Assembly (NCBI GenBank): GCA_039096225.1
Contig: JBBPEB010000015.1
Coordinates: 372,001-436,000 of the forward strand
Length of the DNA: 64,000 nt
Origin: Blastocystis sp. Blastoise
Taxonomy: Eukaryota; Sar; Bigyra; Opalinata; Blastocystidae
Reading direction: 5' to 3'
Positions 51,620-63,563 of this stretch are shown in pieces. The notes below the pieces were generated by a model, which was not told the origin of the DNA, ran no database searches, and was given only the letters and a program-made list of their open reading frames with translations. Numbering within the stretch: position 1 is the first letter of the stretch; each line of letters opens with the position of its first letter. Position numbers and translations under genes: made by a program.

Positions 51620-53651
51620 CTTATAGATGATTGAACAAGCCCGTTTAGATCTGTTAAATACCGTTATAAAGGTATTCCTTGAAGATGGAATATATTCTTA
51701 TATTTCCAAAGAAGATTCAACTCTCTATATATCTATTACTTTTAAATATCTTGTTGATAATATTAATCAACAAGATATGTCTCTTTCTCGTTCTATTCAT
51801 ATATCTCTCTATACTTATATTAACGTATTTAAACAGACGGAATACTATTCCATCATCTCTACAGAAATGGCTCATGATTTAATTATGTTTATTATGTCTC
51901 ATACCACAGATCTCATGGAGCGAAAACACATGGAAGATATGAATAATATACGTATATATATAAGTTTATTCTTCAACATTATCATTATTACAATAATGTA
52001 GAGTTTTGTTTCTACTTTTATTATTATATTCTAATAAATGAAATATTTTATTTAATCATAGTTGATTATTATTTTATATTGATATTTATGAATATGTATT
52101 TTTGTTTTTTTATCACTCATATATTTATGTGTGCTCATTTTATATATATCTATTTTGAGCTGTTATATATATATATAAACCTTTTATTGATCTTTATTAC
52201 TGTATACAGACAGATATTGAAGATGACACGGAAGGATATAGCTTAGAAGATGATGTCACTCTTACTGGTAATGGAATCATTCGTATATATATATATATAT
52301 TTGAAATACGTTATTTGTATAGATATATTAGTTTATATCTTATATCATATTATATTATATTATATAGTATTATATAGTATTATATAATATAATATTATAT
52401 TATATTATATTATATTATATTATATTATATTATATTATATATATATGTATACTTCCTATTTTATTGTTGTTCTTCTATAGATGCCCTTATTGATCATTTC
52501 CATGTGTCTCTTACTCCTTTCTTCTCTTCTTCCTATATAGATATATGCTTTAAACTTATTTCTATTAACGATCCTCTCTATGTCTCGTTTGCCATGACTA
52601 TTATCAACGATATTCTCACTTACTCAGCTATTTCTATTGCTAATTATATGGATCAAATTGTAGATACAATCGTTAATGTATATTTTTATATATTATATTC
52701 ATTACATATCTTATCTACTATTAATTATATATATATCTCAAATAATCACATATTGTTATAATTATTTTTTTCTTTATATATATATATATATATAGCATAT
52801 TAATTCTACATATCCTCCTCTTCGTGCTGCTGCTGTTTATTGCCCTAAATTATTATCCATAAACCTTACTCAACAATTCCAGCCTTATGCTGAAAATGTC
52901 TTAGAACTGCTTACTGAATCTCTTCAAGATGAGGTACATACTAATAATATTAATAATTATATAATAATAATTATTATATATAATAATAATAATAATTATA
53001 TATATAATAGTAATAATAATATTATGTATATAATATAATAATAATAATGAGTATTACTATTATGAAATACTATATTCCCTATAACTATATATATAAAGGT
53101 ATTTTCCGATAGTTTATTTACTTGGTCTAATGAGAATGCTGTTAGTTCTATTATTGCTTTACTTGTTCATTATCCGACTCTATTTGATCCTAATTTTGAA
53201 GCTATCTTTAAGATTATTGTTCCTATATTTCCTTTTGAACAAGATGAAGATGAAGCTAGATATGTATATTCTCAATTATTAATCTGGGCATTACAAGATA
53301 AAAAGGAATTTATTGAAAGTAATTATGAAGGTGTTTTCTTAATTCTTAATGCTATTGGATTAGTTTTAGGTATATATATATATTATATTATTCTTGTTGA
53401 TTTCAATATTAAATTCATTATATATATAACTTTTAGAATACTTTTTTTTAGTGTTTTGAATATTATATTAAATATATTTATATATAGATAATAATAATAT
53501 ATGTACACCAGATATGAGAAAACAGTTTGCTGCTTTAGTAGATCAATGGAAACATAGTATTCCTACTAAAGAGATGGATAAATTATGGTCTAGAGTTGTT
53601 GATGAAGTTAAAATGAAAATTGAGCAGTTATGTGCTTCATTTAATTCATAA
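47443..53651 (+). CDS. IPO5: importin-beta family karyopherin, importin-5/Kap121-like
   Basis: About 27 exons encode roughly 1,100 residues of HEAT-repeat helices. The start is MVSIEEVKQLLNDLKTSNND followed by VRNTAENKYKMLL, the usual importin-beta N-terminal pattern. Visible repeats include LNEITNFILSCLDSKD, SVIDLLKQNN-type helices, AAMDCILSLLTQFADNL, FPVIMIAICRCLQLLL, ARCIVAIAQTLPQLF, YLPAVINPIIEGCKIE, RAAAVYCPKLLSINL and IIALLVHYPTLFDPNF. Size, spacing and late ...EEQRAAVC...-like repeats suit RanBP5/IPO5, which imports ribosomal proteins and histones. Within the exon at about 50930-51173 sits a Cys/His/Asp-rich insert (HDSHGDDDHCHCNHDHSHGD and on to CHSDCECEC). Stop TAA at 53649-53651. 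Subfamily assignment is moderate. Confidence 0.8.
48766..48880 (+). repeat. TATTATTATATATA-type array in an importin intron
   Basis: An ATT run followed by about five copies of a 15-base unit TATATATTATTATTA. Confidence 0.85.
49091..49154. repeat. (TA)n run forming an importin intron
   Basis: The intron between YYQEGD and RNEDIYDYL is almost pure TA with one CAT interruption. Confidence 0.85.
50419..50460. repeat. (TA)n run in an importin intron
   Basis: TA run at the donor side of the intron after LLNTSAPH. A second TA run at about 50644-50677 lies at its acceptor side. Confidence 0.85.
50755..50798 (+). repeat. 22-bp tandem duplication forming most of a 56-bp intron
   Basis: The 22-bp unit TCTATTTCCCGCCATTTC+TATA is present twice, 50755-50776 and 50777-50798. 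The intron (50744-50799) is otherwise only GTATATTCATC at its start and the G of its final AG. Confidence 0.9.
52340..52446. repeat. TATTA/TATAT array in an importin intron
   Basis: Five-base ATATT repeats run for about 100 bases. Confidence 0.8.
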
Positions 53652-54263
53652 ATTTACTATTTAAAACAAAATACTTTTATTAATTATTTCATATCTGCAT
53701 AATGCAGTAACTTCATTATTTTTATATATAGTTTTGTGTTTTTAATATTTTTTATGTTCAATTGATTATTTTTCATTATTGCTTGTTTCGTTATTGATTC
53801 CAAGTAGTAATCAAAAATCTATATTCTATAATTCTCAAGTACTATAAAATCAATCTATTTATTCTAATATAAATAAATAGTATTGTATGAAAACACTTTT
53901 ATTAAACATCAAAATAGAAATACTTCTCTAGAATTCTTCTCTATGACTCACTACCCCTTGAAAGATTTCTTCAATGAAATAACGGGAATTCTGTGTTTTT
54001 TGGGATTGTTTTATCTGAGGTGAAGTTATTGATTGGAAAGAGTGACCATCATGTGAAACATTAAATACAAAACACAAGGTTTTAGTGGCTAATTTTGTGT
54101 TGTAAGCCAATAGAATATGAATTCTCTAGGAGAGGAAATTGTTTAGTCCAATCATATTTGACTTCATAATCCTGCCTCATCTTGTGTTTTGTTAACTCCC
54201 ATTTGATTGTCATAAATTATTTATTTGTCTTTTTATCAATTCTAGTCAATATATTGTGAAGAA
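53652..54263. promoter_or_regulatory. intergenic/promoter region of the first paralog
   Basis: The first half is T-rich 3' flank. The second half is less AT-rich and has CCAAT at 54107-54111 and 54148-54152 (157 and 116 bp before the ATG) and ATTGG near 54033. No gene is seen; a frame on the minus strand at 53928-54110 has no ATG. Confidence 0.5.
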
Positions 54264-56329
54264 ATGACTGAAACTCAAAAGAAAGGAAAGAAGTGTGTCT
54301 ACAATACTTGTGATGCTGTTACGTTTATTGTGGTCTGTTGTAGTCTTATTATGAGTATTGTATGTACTCTTAACACAAATAAGACTTGGATTAATAAAAC
54401 ACTTTGGGCTTATTCTATTCCTTTAAGAGATAGTCGTTGGAGTGTTGCTGCTGGAAAGGTTGTTTCTGTTGATCGTGATAGTACTATTAGTGTAGGTGGT
54501 GGTTTCTCTATGTATAGAGATATGAAACTTCCCACTAAGGAACTTTACTCTAATGTTAAGGCATGTGGTTTATCTGATTTTGTTGGTGTTGCTGTTTTCA
54601 ATGGAGGTCTTAAGGCTAGTTCTTATGATTTTGAAGATTATGTTCATGATGGAGATCGTTTTGATCTTCCTTTAACTAAAGAAGAAAAACTTCGTACTAT
54701 TGATGAAGTTGTTTGTCTTGATCGTTCTCATGTACTTGTTGTTGGTGGTGGTGAAATTCTTCCTGTCACTGTCAATTATACCTTTGTTGATCATAGTCTT
54801 AAATTCAAGATTACTGCTGGTATATATTTTTTGTTTATTATGATGTTTTTTTGTTTATTATATATTGATTTTTATTTTATATTGATTTTTATTATATATT
54901 TATTATATCTATTATTAATAATATCTATAGGACAAGTATTCCAATTTGCTGCTGGATATGATTCTTATCCTCATATTGATACCATGGGTAAAGATAGTTT
55001 CTGTGTTACTTTTGAAGGTAAGAGTGATGATGATTCTCTTTATACTTTTGTTGGTACTCTTACTGGAGATGCTGAAACTGCTTCTGTTGGTAATCCTTCT
55101 ATTGTTAAATACTCTGAAAAATATTCTTATCATAAGATTACTGGTATATATATTAAAATTATATTATATATATAATAATATTATTATGATGATTTACTAT
55201 AAAATACTAATATATTCTATTTATATAGGTTTAAGACATGATGATTTTGTTGTAGTTGCTGCTGGTAAACAAGTTTTCCATAATCATACTCATGAAGCTA
55301 TTATGGCTCGTTATATTCACTATAATAGAGAAGCTGGTACTTTATCTATGGGTAATTGGACTACTGTTCCTCATGCTTCTACTACTACTTTCTTTGCTGT
55401 TGATAATCTTGATGAATCTCATATGATTATTGTTTATTATAATGAATTTGGTAATGATGGTATGATTGCTCAATTGATGTCTTTCGATCCTTCTTCTTCC
55501 TCTTTAACTTTCGGTGGTAATCTTGTTCTTAGACCTTCTCAAGGTGTTACTAATCTTGAAAGACTCAAGATGAAGATCCTTTCTCCTTCTAGATTTGGTG
55601 TTTTCTATGATGATATTGCTACTGTAAATAGTCAAAGTTTATCTGTTGTTCAAGCTATTATGAGCGATAGTGGTGAATTAAGACTTGTTGGTTCTCCTAT
55701 TCTTATTGTTGAAGCTAGAAGACAAGTATATATAATACATATTTAACCATTTCTATTCATTTCTTTTATTAAAGAGATATAATTATTATAAAAGTATTAT
55801 TATTCTATAAATATAATTATTATTCTATATATAGCCTTGGCAATTTGTTTATTATGATATTGCTATGCTTAATTTTGAACGTTTCGTTTTAATTGAATCT
55901 TACAGTACTGGACGTGTATGTTTATTTATTCTATATATGTATAATAATTAATGATTATTTTCTATTTTTCTATTTTATTATATACTATTTATATAATTAA
56001 CTATTATTTAGGATACTTATGCTTCTGTTTCTCTTGGTGTTCAAAAGTACATGCCTATTGGTATTACTTCTGAAAGTTTCTTTGGAGGCGCTAAAGTTAA
56101 TTTCGGTGGTCTTTATTATGCTCCTGATGGTGTCACTTTCACTCCTGGTCATGCTTATTATACTGATTCTCGTGGTAACTTAATTAGAGGTGAACCTTTT
56201 GGTTGGAATAATCCTGATATGGAAAATTCTCGTTATATTGTTGATAGAAAGAATAACGTTGTTCTCTCCACTAACAATCTTATTGGTTATGCTGTTGCCA
56301 CTAACGTTTTAATGATTAAGACTATTTAA
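54264..56329 (+). CDS. type II membrane protein, paralog A (beta-propeller-like ectodomain)
   Basis: Five exons give about 560 residues. The cytosolic N-terminus MTETQKKGKKCVYNTCDA precedes one membrane helix (VTFIVVCCSLIMSIVCTL). The ectodomain holds regularly spaced beta-rich segments: SVGGGFSMYRDM, VVCLDRSHVLVVGGGE, GQVFQFAAGYDSYPH, DSLYTFVGTLTGD, DDFVVVAAGKQVFHNHTH, RFGVFYDDIATVNSQ and QFVYYDIAMLN, ending ASVSLGVQKYMPIGITSESF and a Gly-rich exon. The repeated ...D...VV..GG...F pattern suggests a beta-propeller. Asn-linked sites NKTL, NYTF and NHTH fit a luminal or external location. No known family is recognised. Paralog B follows in tandem. Confidence 0.82.
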
Positions 56330-56992
56330 AGGGTTTATTTTTTCATTTCTTTAGCTTTTAAAGAATGATTTTTAAAATACTTCTTTGTTCGAAACTAGTT
56401 TTGTTGTTTCCTTAATACATTACATATTCAACAAACAATAATATCATGTTTATATAATAGATATTATTAATACTAAACATTGCTTTTATTTGAAATTTGA
56501 AATGAAAATGCTGTTTTTCATAATTATATTATAAGTAAATATTATTATAATAGTTAACAACAATTTTTACATCTTAAAAAATATAAAATTAGTAGAAAAC
56601 ACTTAAAATAAATTCAATCACTCAGTAAATTAGGGGATTTCTTAGTTTTCTGATTGCTTATTTTTAAATAGTATGTTACAAGTATTCAAATTGAATTGCT
56701 GTAAATTGTTTTTAATACACGTCTTATCACTTTCATTGTTTTTATTTGAGAAAACAATATCTGAGTATCATATGAATGAAACTGTCTCCACATAAGCTCC
56801 AAATTGGATTCTTATTCACAATTATCCAATAGATTTCTGTTTTTTTTTACGTCGCTAGGAGTCACTCCAATAAAACACAACTTGTGTTTTTTCTAAACAA
56901 CACAACAATAAGTGTTTAGATTTGATGATACAAATAATATACAATTTATTGTTATTTATTTTTATCTATATTTATTTTTATCTATAATAAAC
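56330..56992. promoter_or_regulatory. intergenic/promoter region of the second paralog
   Basis: The T/A-rich first half has no features. CCAAT occurs at 56826-56830 and 56867-56871, 168 and 127 bp before the ATG at 56994, closely matching the spacing before paralog A. Confidence 0.5.
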
Positions 56993-56993
56993 G

Positions 56994-59969
56994 ATGGGAA
57001 AGACTAAGTGTGTTTATAATGCTTGCGATGCTACAACATTCATTGTAGTTTGTTGCACTCTTATTATGAGTATCATTTGTACTTTAAATACAAATAAAGT
57101 ATATTATATTATTTTTTTATTATGATTACAATAATCCTATGAAATAGACTTGGATCAATAAAACTCTTTGGTCTTATAGTATTCCTTTAAGAGATACTCA
57201 CTGGAGTGTTGATGCTGGTACCATTGTTTCTGTTAATTTTGATAGTACAATTACTGTTGGTGGAGGTTTAACTGTTTATAAGGATCTTAGATTGAAGACT
57301 ACTGATCTTATGATGAACGTTAGAACTTGTGGCTTATCTGATATGATTTATCTTGCTGCTTACAGAGGTGGACTTAAAGCTTTATCTATTGATTTTGAAG
57401 AATACAGCCATGATGATTATGAAGTATTTTTATCTCATTTATGTGAATAAATGTATCGATTTGTGTTTTGATATATAGATTGAATTACCTTTGACTAAGG
57501 ATGAAAAGATTCGTGATATTGATGATATTATTTGTCTTGATAGATATCATGCCGTTATTATTGGTGGAGGTGAGCTTCTTCCTCTTACTGTAAACTATAC
57601 TTTTGTTGATCATTCCATTAAATTCACAATTCAAACTGGTATTTTATATGTTTATAATATAATTTATTGTTATATATAAATATAATTTATTGTTATATAT
57701 AAACATAATTTATTGTTATATATAAATATAATTTATTGTTATATATAAATATAATTTATTGTTATATATAAACATAATTTATTGTTATATATAAATATAA
57801 TTTATTGTTATATATAAATATATAAGAAATTATATACTTGATGATGTAAAAAATAATAATTGTATTTATTTTTTATAGGACAAGTATTCCAATTTGCTGC
57901 TGGGTATGATGCTTATCCTCATTCTGATACTATGGGTTCAGAAAAGAGTATTTGTGTTACATTTGAGGGTGATAGTAACGATGATTCTCTTTATACTTTT
58001 GTTGCTACATTAAGTGGAGAAGGAGCTAGTGCCACTTTTGGTAGTCCCACTATTATGAAATACTCTGAAAAGTATTCTTATCATCAAATTACTGGTATGT
58101 TTTTGCTTATATAATATATGTAATATATATATATATAATATATATAATATATATAAAAAATATATAATATATATAAAAAATATATAAAATATATATATAA
58201 TATATATAATATATATAATATATATAATATATATAATATATATAATATATATAATATATATAATATATATAAAATATATAATATACTATATAATATACTA
58301 TATAATAGACTATATAATATACTATATAATATACTATATAATATACTATATAATATACTATATAATATACTATATAATATACTATATAATAGACTATATA
58401 ATAGACTATATAATAGACTATATAATAGACTATATAATAGACTATATAATAGACTATATAATAGACTATATAATATATATATATATATACTATATATAAT
58501 ATATAATATACTATATATATATAGGTTTAAGAGGTGATCGTTTTGTTGTTGTTGCTGCTGGTGCTTTAGTATTCCATAATCATACTCAAGAAGCTATTCG
58601 TTGTCGTCTCATTCAATATAATAAAAATACTGGTACTATGACCTTAGGTAATTGGACTAATGTTCCTGATGCTTCTACTGTCACCTATTTTGCCGTTGAT
58701 AAGTATATTATTCTTAATAATTCTTTTTATTATATTTCATGTGTTATAATATATATATTACTATAAATAAAATTATTAATTCAATATCTATGAATGTCAT
58801 ATTCAATAAACAATATATATATAGTTTTGATGATGATGATATAGTTCTTGTTTACTTTAATGAACATGGTACTGAGGGTATGATTGCTCAAAAGATTGAA
58901 TATAGTCCTTCTACTGAAAGTCTTTCATTTGGTGCTAACTTTGTATTAAAAGCTATTTCTGGTGAAAATAGTTTAGAAAGATTGAAGATGAAGATGTTAT
59001 CTCCTACTAGATTTGGTGTTTTCTATGATGATATTGCTACAGAAAATTCTCAAGGTTTATCTTTTATTCAAGGTATTATGACTGATGATGGTGAAATTGA
59101 AGCATGTGGCGGAGAAATGACTATTGTTGAAGCTAGAAGAGAAGTATATATTATTTATATATTATTTATATATTATTTATATATTATTTATATATTATTT
59201 ATATATTATTTATATATTATTTATATATTATTTATATATTATTTATATATTATTTATATATTATTTATATATTATTTATATATTATTTATATATTATTTA
59301 TATATTATTTATATATTATTTATATATTATTTATATATTTTTCTTCTTAAACATACATTATATTTTTTTTTATAATATAAAATAATATTATTTATAATAT
59401 CTATTTTTATCATTTTATTCTTCTCTTTTTTTTTACTATATTATATCTCAACTCTAGCCATGGAAGTTTGTCTATTATGATATTGCTATGCTTAGTATGG
59501 AACGTTTTGTCTTTGTTGAATCTTATGGTACCTCTCGTGTATATATATTATATTATATTATTTATATGCTATATTATTATTTATATAATATAATATGATT
59601 TATATATTATTAGTTATATAATATAATATGATTTATTTATTATATAAATAGTCTAATTATGCTTCTGTTTCTCTTGGTGTTCAGAAATTCTTACCTATTG
59701 GTATTACTTCTGAAAGTTTCTTTGGAGGTGCTAAAGTTAATTTCGGTGGTCTTTATTATGCTCCTGATGGTGTCACTTTCACTCCTGGTTATTCTTATTT
59801 CACTGATTCTCGTGGTAGATTTATCAGAGGTGAACCTGTTGGTTGGAATCATCAAGATGAAGATGAAAGCTATTATATCAATAGTCGTGAAGATAACATT
59901 ATTGTTTCCAGTAGCAATCTTATTGGTTATGCTGTCGCTACTAATATTCTTATGATTCAAACTGCCTAA
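56994..59969 (+). CDS. type II membrane protein, paralog B (beta-propeller-like ectodomain)
   Basis: Tandem paralog of the preceding gene, same layout: MGKTKCVYNACDATTF, one membrane helix (IVVCCTLIMSIICTL), then the same segments (WSVDAGTIVSVNFDSTITVG, ICLDRYHAVIIGGGE, GQVFQFAAGYDAYPH, RFVVVAAGALVFHNHT, RFGVFYDDIATENSQ, FVYYDIAMLSMER). It ends VATNILMIQTA, TAA at 59967-59969. It has eight exons, three introns more than paralog A (about 57099-57148, 57424-57479 and 58700-58825), at sites where A is continuous. Several introns hold long tandem arrays. Function unknown. Conservation of both copies and matched upstream CCAAT boxes suggest both are expressed. Confidence 0.82.
57655..57825 (+). 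repeat. tandem array in an intron of paralog B
   Basis: About eight copies of a 20-22 base unit, ATAATTTATTGTTATATATAA, with A/C variation. Confidence 0.9.
58105..58515 (+). repeat. compound array in an intron of paralog B
   Basis: Starts as TATATAATA repeats, then becomes about 20 copies of ACTATATAATAT/G in two blocks differing by one base (ATAC, then AGAC). Confidence 0.9.
59143..59340 (+). repeat. 11-bp tandem array in an intron of paralog B
   Basis: About 17 near-perfect copies of TATATTATTTA start right at the donor site. Confidence 0.9.
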
Positions 59970-60161
59970 ACAAATAGAAAATATTATAACTTTTATATTT
60001 CTATGATGTTGTTTTGTTTTAATGTATCAATTATATAAAAATATACATAAAAATGCTTTTATTTTCAAAACATTTAGTTTAAAATATACATATTTTTATT
60101 TAAAAAATATATATAAGTCATTTTTATTAGTATTTATTCTGTGAAATTATTTAACAAAAAT

Positions 60162-60242
60162 GCACGCTGCGGGGTTTGAACCCGCGCATGAAAACATACC
60201 AGCGCCTAAAGCTGGCCCCTTAGACCACTCGGGCAAACGTGC
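60162..60242 (-). tRNA. tRNA-Leu (anticodon UAG)
   Basis: The minus strand folds as a class II tRNA. The acceptor GCACGTT pairs with AGCGTGC (one G-T). The D arm has GCCCGAGTGGTCTAAGGGG. The anticodon stem is CCAGC/GCTGG around TTTAGGC, giving UAG for CUN leucine codons. A long variable arm (TATGTTTTCATG) and the T arm CGGGTTCAAACCCCG follow. No intron and no encoded CCA. The box B sequence GGTTCAAAC is canonical. Confidence 0.97.
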
Positions 60243-60393
60243 TATATCGATTTGCTTTGTTCTCAGCTATTTAAAGAAGAACATTTGCTAATTATGGATG
60301 TTTGTGTTTATTTTTTTATATACCCTAGAAAATTCCAGATAATCGTTAAACTGTGGATAAAATTTTTATAAGAATATTTTGTTGATATAAGGT

Positions 60394-61035
60394 ATGTCTG
60401 GAACGAAACGAAGAACAAATTATAGAAAATCAGTTACAAAAAGTGTAATGGATGATTATCCTTTACCTGAGGAAGATGAAGTTGTCGCTCGTATTAATCA
60501 TTCTCGTGGAGGAAACATATTTGAAGTTTTATGCCAAAACAATGAAGTATCTCTTGCTTTGTTGCCAACAAAATTTAAAAAACTCATTTGGATGAAAAGA
60601 GGTGATTTTGTGATTTTATCACAGGCAGCAGGAGATATTCAAATTGCTAATGGAAAGAGTAATGGAGTTCGTTATTTAATTCAACATATTTTAAAGGAAG
60701 ATCAAATAAAATATATCAAAAAGGAAGGAAAATGGTATATATTCATATTTATTAAGTTTTGTTTTTAATTATTGTTTATATATATATATTTATATATATT
60801 TATCTATGTTTTTTTTTTATTAATTTTATGAATGTATAGGCCAGAAAATTGGCCAGCTCCTGAGGTTTCTTCTAGTTTATCTGTGAATGAAGAGAATAAT
60901 AAAAAAGAAAAAGTTGATGAAATAAAAGAAGATAAGGAGAGTATGGATGAAGATGATGAATATAACGATGATTCTGATGATTTTGCAGATATGGGTGAAA
61001 ATACAAATGTTCGACAAAGAACTTATTCTGAATAA
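60394..61035 (+). CDS. EIF1AD: eIF1A-domain protein EIF1AD
   Basis: Two exons, about 180 residues. The N-terminus is MSGTKRRTNYRKSVTKSV. An S1/OB-fold eIF1A-like domain follows: VVARINHSRGGNIFEVLCQN, ALLPTKFKKLIWMKRGDFVI, YLIQHILKEDQIKYIKKEGK. The intron (about 60734-60839) separates it from WPENWPAP, which matches the KEGxWPExF junction of EIF1AD. The acidic tail (DEDDEYNDDSDDFADMGEN) and final NVRQRTYSE also match. EIF1AD proteins act late in cytoplasmic 40S maturation. Length compares with 165 in human. Confidence 0.92.
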
Positions 61036-61443
61036 TATAGATATATATATTTACTAATTATATTGTTATTAATAATCCTTTTTATGTATTGTCTTATGTC
61101 TTATTTTGTTTTTTTCTTTTTAAAGAATCTGTAACTTATTTTGGGGTATTTCTTTCTTTTTTTTTGTTATTTTTCAACTATGTTTTTATGTTAAAATATT
61201 TTTGTTTTGTTAGTCAATTATTTTTATGTATATATTGTTTATTTTAAAGATTCATATTCTGAAATGAAGTGTTCAATAATTTATATGATAATATGAGAAA
61301 AATGAATATGAAAAGGTACTATCATATTTACAAACAAACAAAAAATGTAGTTCACAAAGTGAGAAATTAAAAAAAAATAATAATTGTATATATTGGTATT
61401 TATAAAGATGATTTGAAAGGATAAAAAAAGCGACCAAAATAAA
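61036..61443. other. convergent 3' flanks
   Basis: T-rich then A-rich sequence between the convergent EIF1AD and DYNLT genes; no gene. Confidence 0.65.
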
Positions 61444-61514
61444 TTAAAGTTTAATAGCATACACAGTTACTATAACAAATACATTTCCGTTATCATAAGT
61501 AACAGTACAGGTAC

Positions 61515-61580
<66 letters not shown>

Positions 61581-62095
61581 GAGATATACTATTTATGAAT
61601 GATCATAAATAAAGAATAACTATAATATTATTGAGATAATATAACATGATATAATATAACATTATATACCATCATTCTTATTATCCCAGAATGAAGATGA
61701 ACCAACATACATTCCAGCATCTTTCTTTTGGAATATACATACATGAGCTATAAAAAATAAAATTATGTATAGAGTCAATAGAAGAGGATAAAGTTAAAAA
61801 AAAAAGAACTAGAAAAATGAAAATAGTTAAGAAATTATAAGTTTCTTTAAAATGTGATTCACAAAAAAGAAAAAAGAAAAAAATTAACAAATATATATAT
61901 ATATATATCAACAAATAAAATACTAATTAATTTAAATTCACATAATGCTTCTCTTAAAATAGTTTGAACTTGAGAACATATTGTATCAGACCATGTTTTA
62001 GTATCCATTTGTTTATATTCACTAGAACCAACAACGTCAGAGATAATTTGTCTAATTTTAGGTTGAAGAGCAGGAGAAGCTTCACTGAAAGACAT
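61444..62095 (-). CDS. DYNLT: Tctex-type dynein light chain
   Basis: Three exons, about 108 residues, the usual DYNLT length. The N-terminal helices MSFSEASPALQPKIRQIISD and TWSDTICSQVQTILREAL precede the dimerising beta strands: EFKLITHVCIFQKKDAGMYV, SSSFWDNKNDG, TCTVTYDNGNVFVIVTVYAI-KL. Junctions are clean: KLI-T across the first intron, and NDG-T across the second. The FWD-x3-DG-x-CTV core is diagnostic of Tctex1/DYNLT light chains, which link cargo to cytoplasmic dynein and also occur in axonemes. The presence of dynein excludes lineages that lost it, such as land plants. Confidence 0.93.
61517..61574. repeat. (TA)n run in the last DYNLT intron
   Basis: About 58 bases of pure TA next to the acceptor side of the intron (the gene reads on the minus strand). 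Confidence 0.9.
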
Positions 62096-63563
62096 TTTAA
62101 AGACTTTAATACAAATCACAAGAGATATAAGTAAAAAAAGAATTGTTTTTTTGATAAAATATTATTTTTTGGAGATTCTTCTTACTAAGAGGTATTTTTG
62201 AGATTCTCTCCTGGTTATTTACATTATTTAATAATATCATCATAATTGTTCTATTTTATTGTCATATAGTATATAGTTGCTTATATACTGATGAAGCAGT
62301 CATCTATGATATAATGAGCCTAATTTAGTATGGTATCAATATTATTTTATGTGAGTTGAGGTGTTCAATTCTTTATTAAATATGTTTTTTTAACTGCTTC
62401 TTGTATAACATGGTAAATAAGAGAATAGCAGATAATTTCTATTGTTCATAAGTAACAATTTGGGAGACGATTTTTATAAATTCTTGCGACCTATACTATA
62501 AAACTCATTATAAATTTATAAAAACAGTCTTCTAACAACTCTATAAGGATTATATATTTATAAATTGATAATTAAATACAATATATCACTTGTTCATTAT
62601 TTTCATACATTTTTAACGAGTAAATAGTTATCTAAGTCTTAGAGTCATTCTGAATTTGATGAAAACAAGGATATTAAATGAAATAAACTAAGTATCTTCA
62701 TTGAATACTGACTTATTAGATTCTTTTTTGATTTCTTCATATTCTACTCTAATTATTATTTCAATAGAAATAGTCACACATTCTGAGTATTCTAAATTAA
62801 TTTTCTGTTATGGAGAATAACTTATGTTTAAAATTTAATATTTTTAACCACCGTTTATAATAAATTATGAACCTATTTTTATTTTAAATTATGATATGTT
62901 CGGTGTTACATCAATAAATTTAGTCAATACTTACTTTGTCATGAAATCATTCACTAATTAATGTCAAAATAATTATATAAGAACATTATAATTATGAATA
63001 TCTATTTATCACATTTTATACAAATCAAAATACATACGTAATTGTTTAAATTGTATCGCATTAAACCCAGCAATTGAGTAGATATGGTGTACAATGTATT
63101 ATTTTCTTCATATTTTGTGCTCTACGTCAGTTACTTGATATAAATATTGTAGAAAAGAAGAAAAAGATAAAACGAATATGTAGAATAGAGAGGATTTATA
63201 AATTATATCTCTGTTTTAAGTAATTCTATTCTCTTTTAGGTAAATCATTAAGATGTGGAAATATTTCTTTATGATAAAAATAAGAAATGTTAATGATTGT
63301 ACACGCTTCTCTTTTCCAGAATTCTTTCTAGTTCTCCTGTTTCTCCATATCAGTGTCTCTTTATTTCCTATGATTATTTGAGATTTTGTTTTTGTTTCAT
63401 TTTCTCCAATAATTACTCTACTTCTCTTAACAGGAACCAATAATTTATTCATTATAAATAAAAATGGAAGAAGCAACCAATCTCAATTTTTTTATTTATA
63501 AGGTGTGTTCTATAGACTACAGGTAATTCTTGTATGACTCCTCTTCTGATTAATCTATAAATT
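62096..63563. other. long intergenic region
   Basis: About 1.5 kb with no gene I can support. A minus-strand frame at 63216-63476, with an internal ATG at about 63452, gives a basic 78-residue peptide (MNKLLVPVKRSRVIIGENE...). It has no recognisable domain and a second frame looks equally protein-like, so I do not call it. It lies 90 bp upstream of ATE1, in the divergent promoter position. Confidence 0.45.

Noticed and set aside
53928-54110. 60-residue minus-strand frame before paralog A
   Set aside because: It starts at TTG, has no ATG and overlaps the CCAAT promoter region.
57655-59340. CRISPR-like regular repeats
   Set aside because: They are contiguous tandem arrays without unique spacers, inside introns of a eukaryotic gene.
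63216-63476. Small basic protein upstream of ATE1
   Set aside because: No domain, an alternative frame looks equally plausible, and no convincing splice structure was found.
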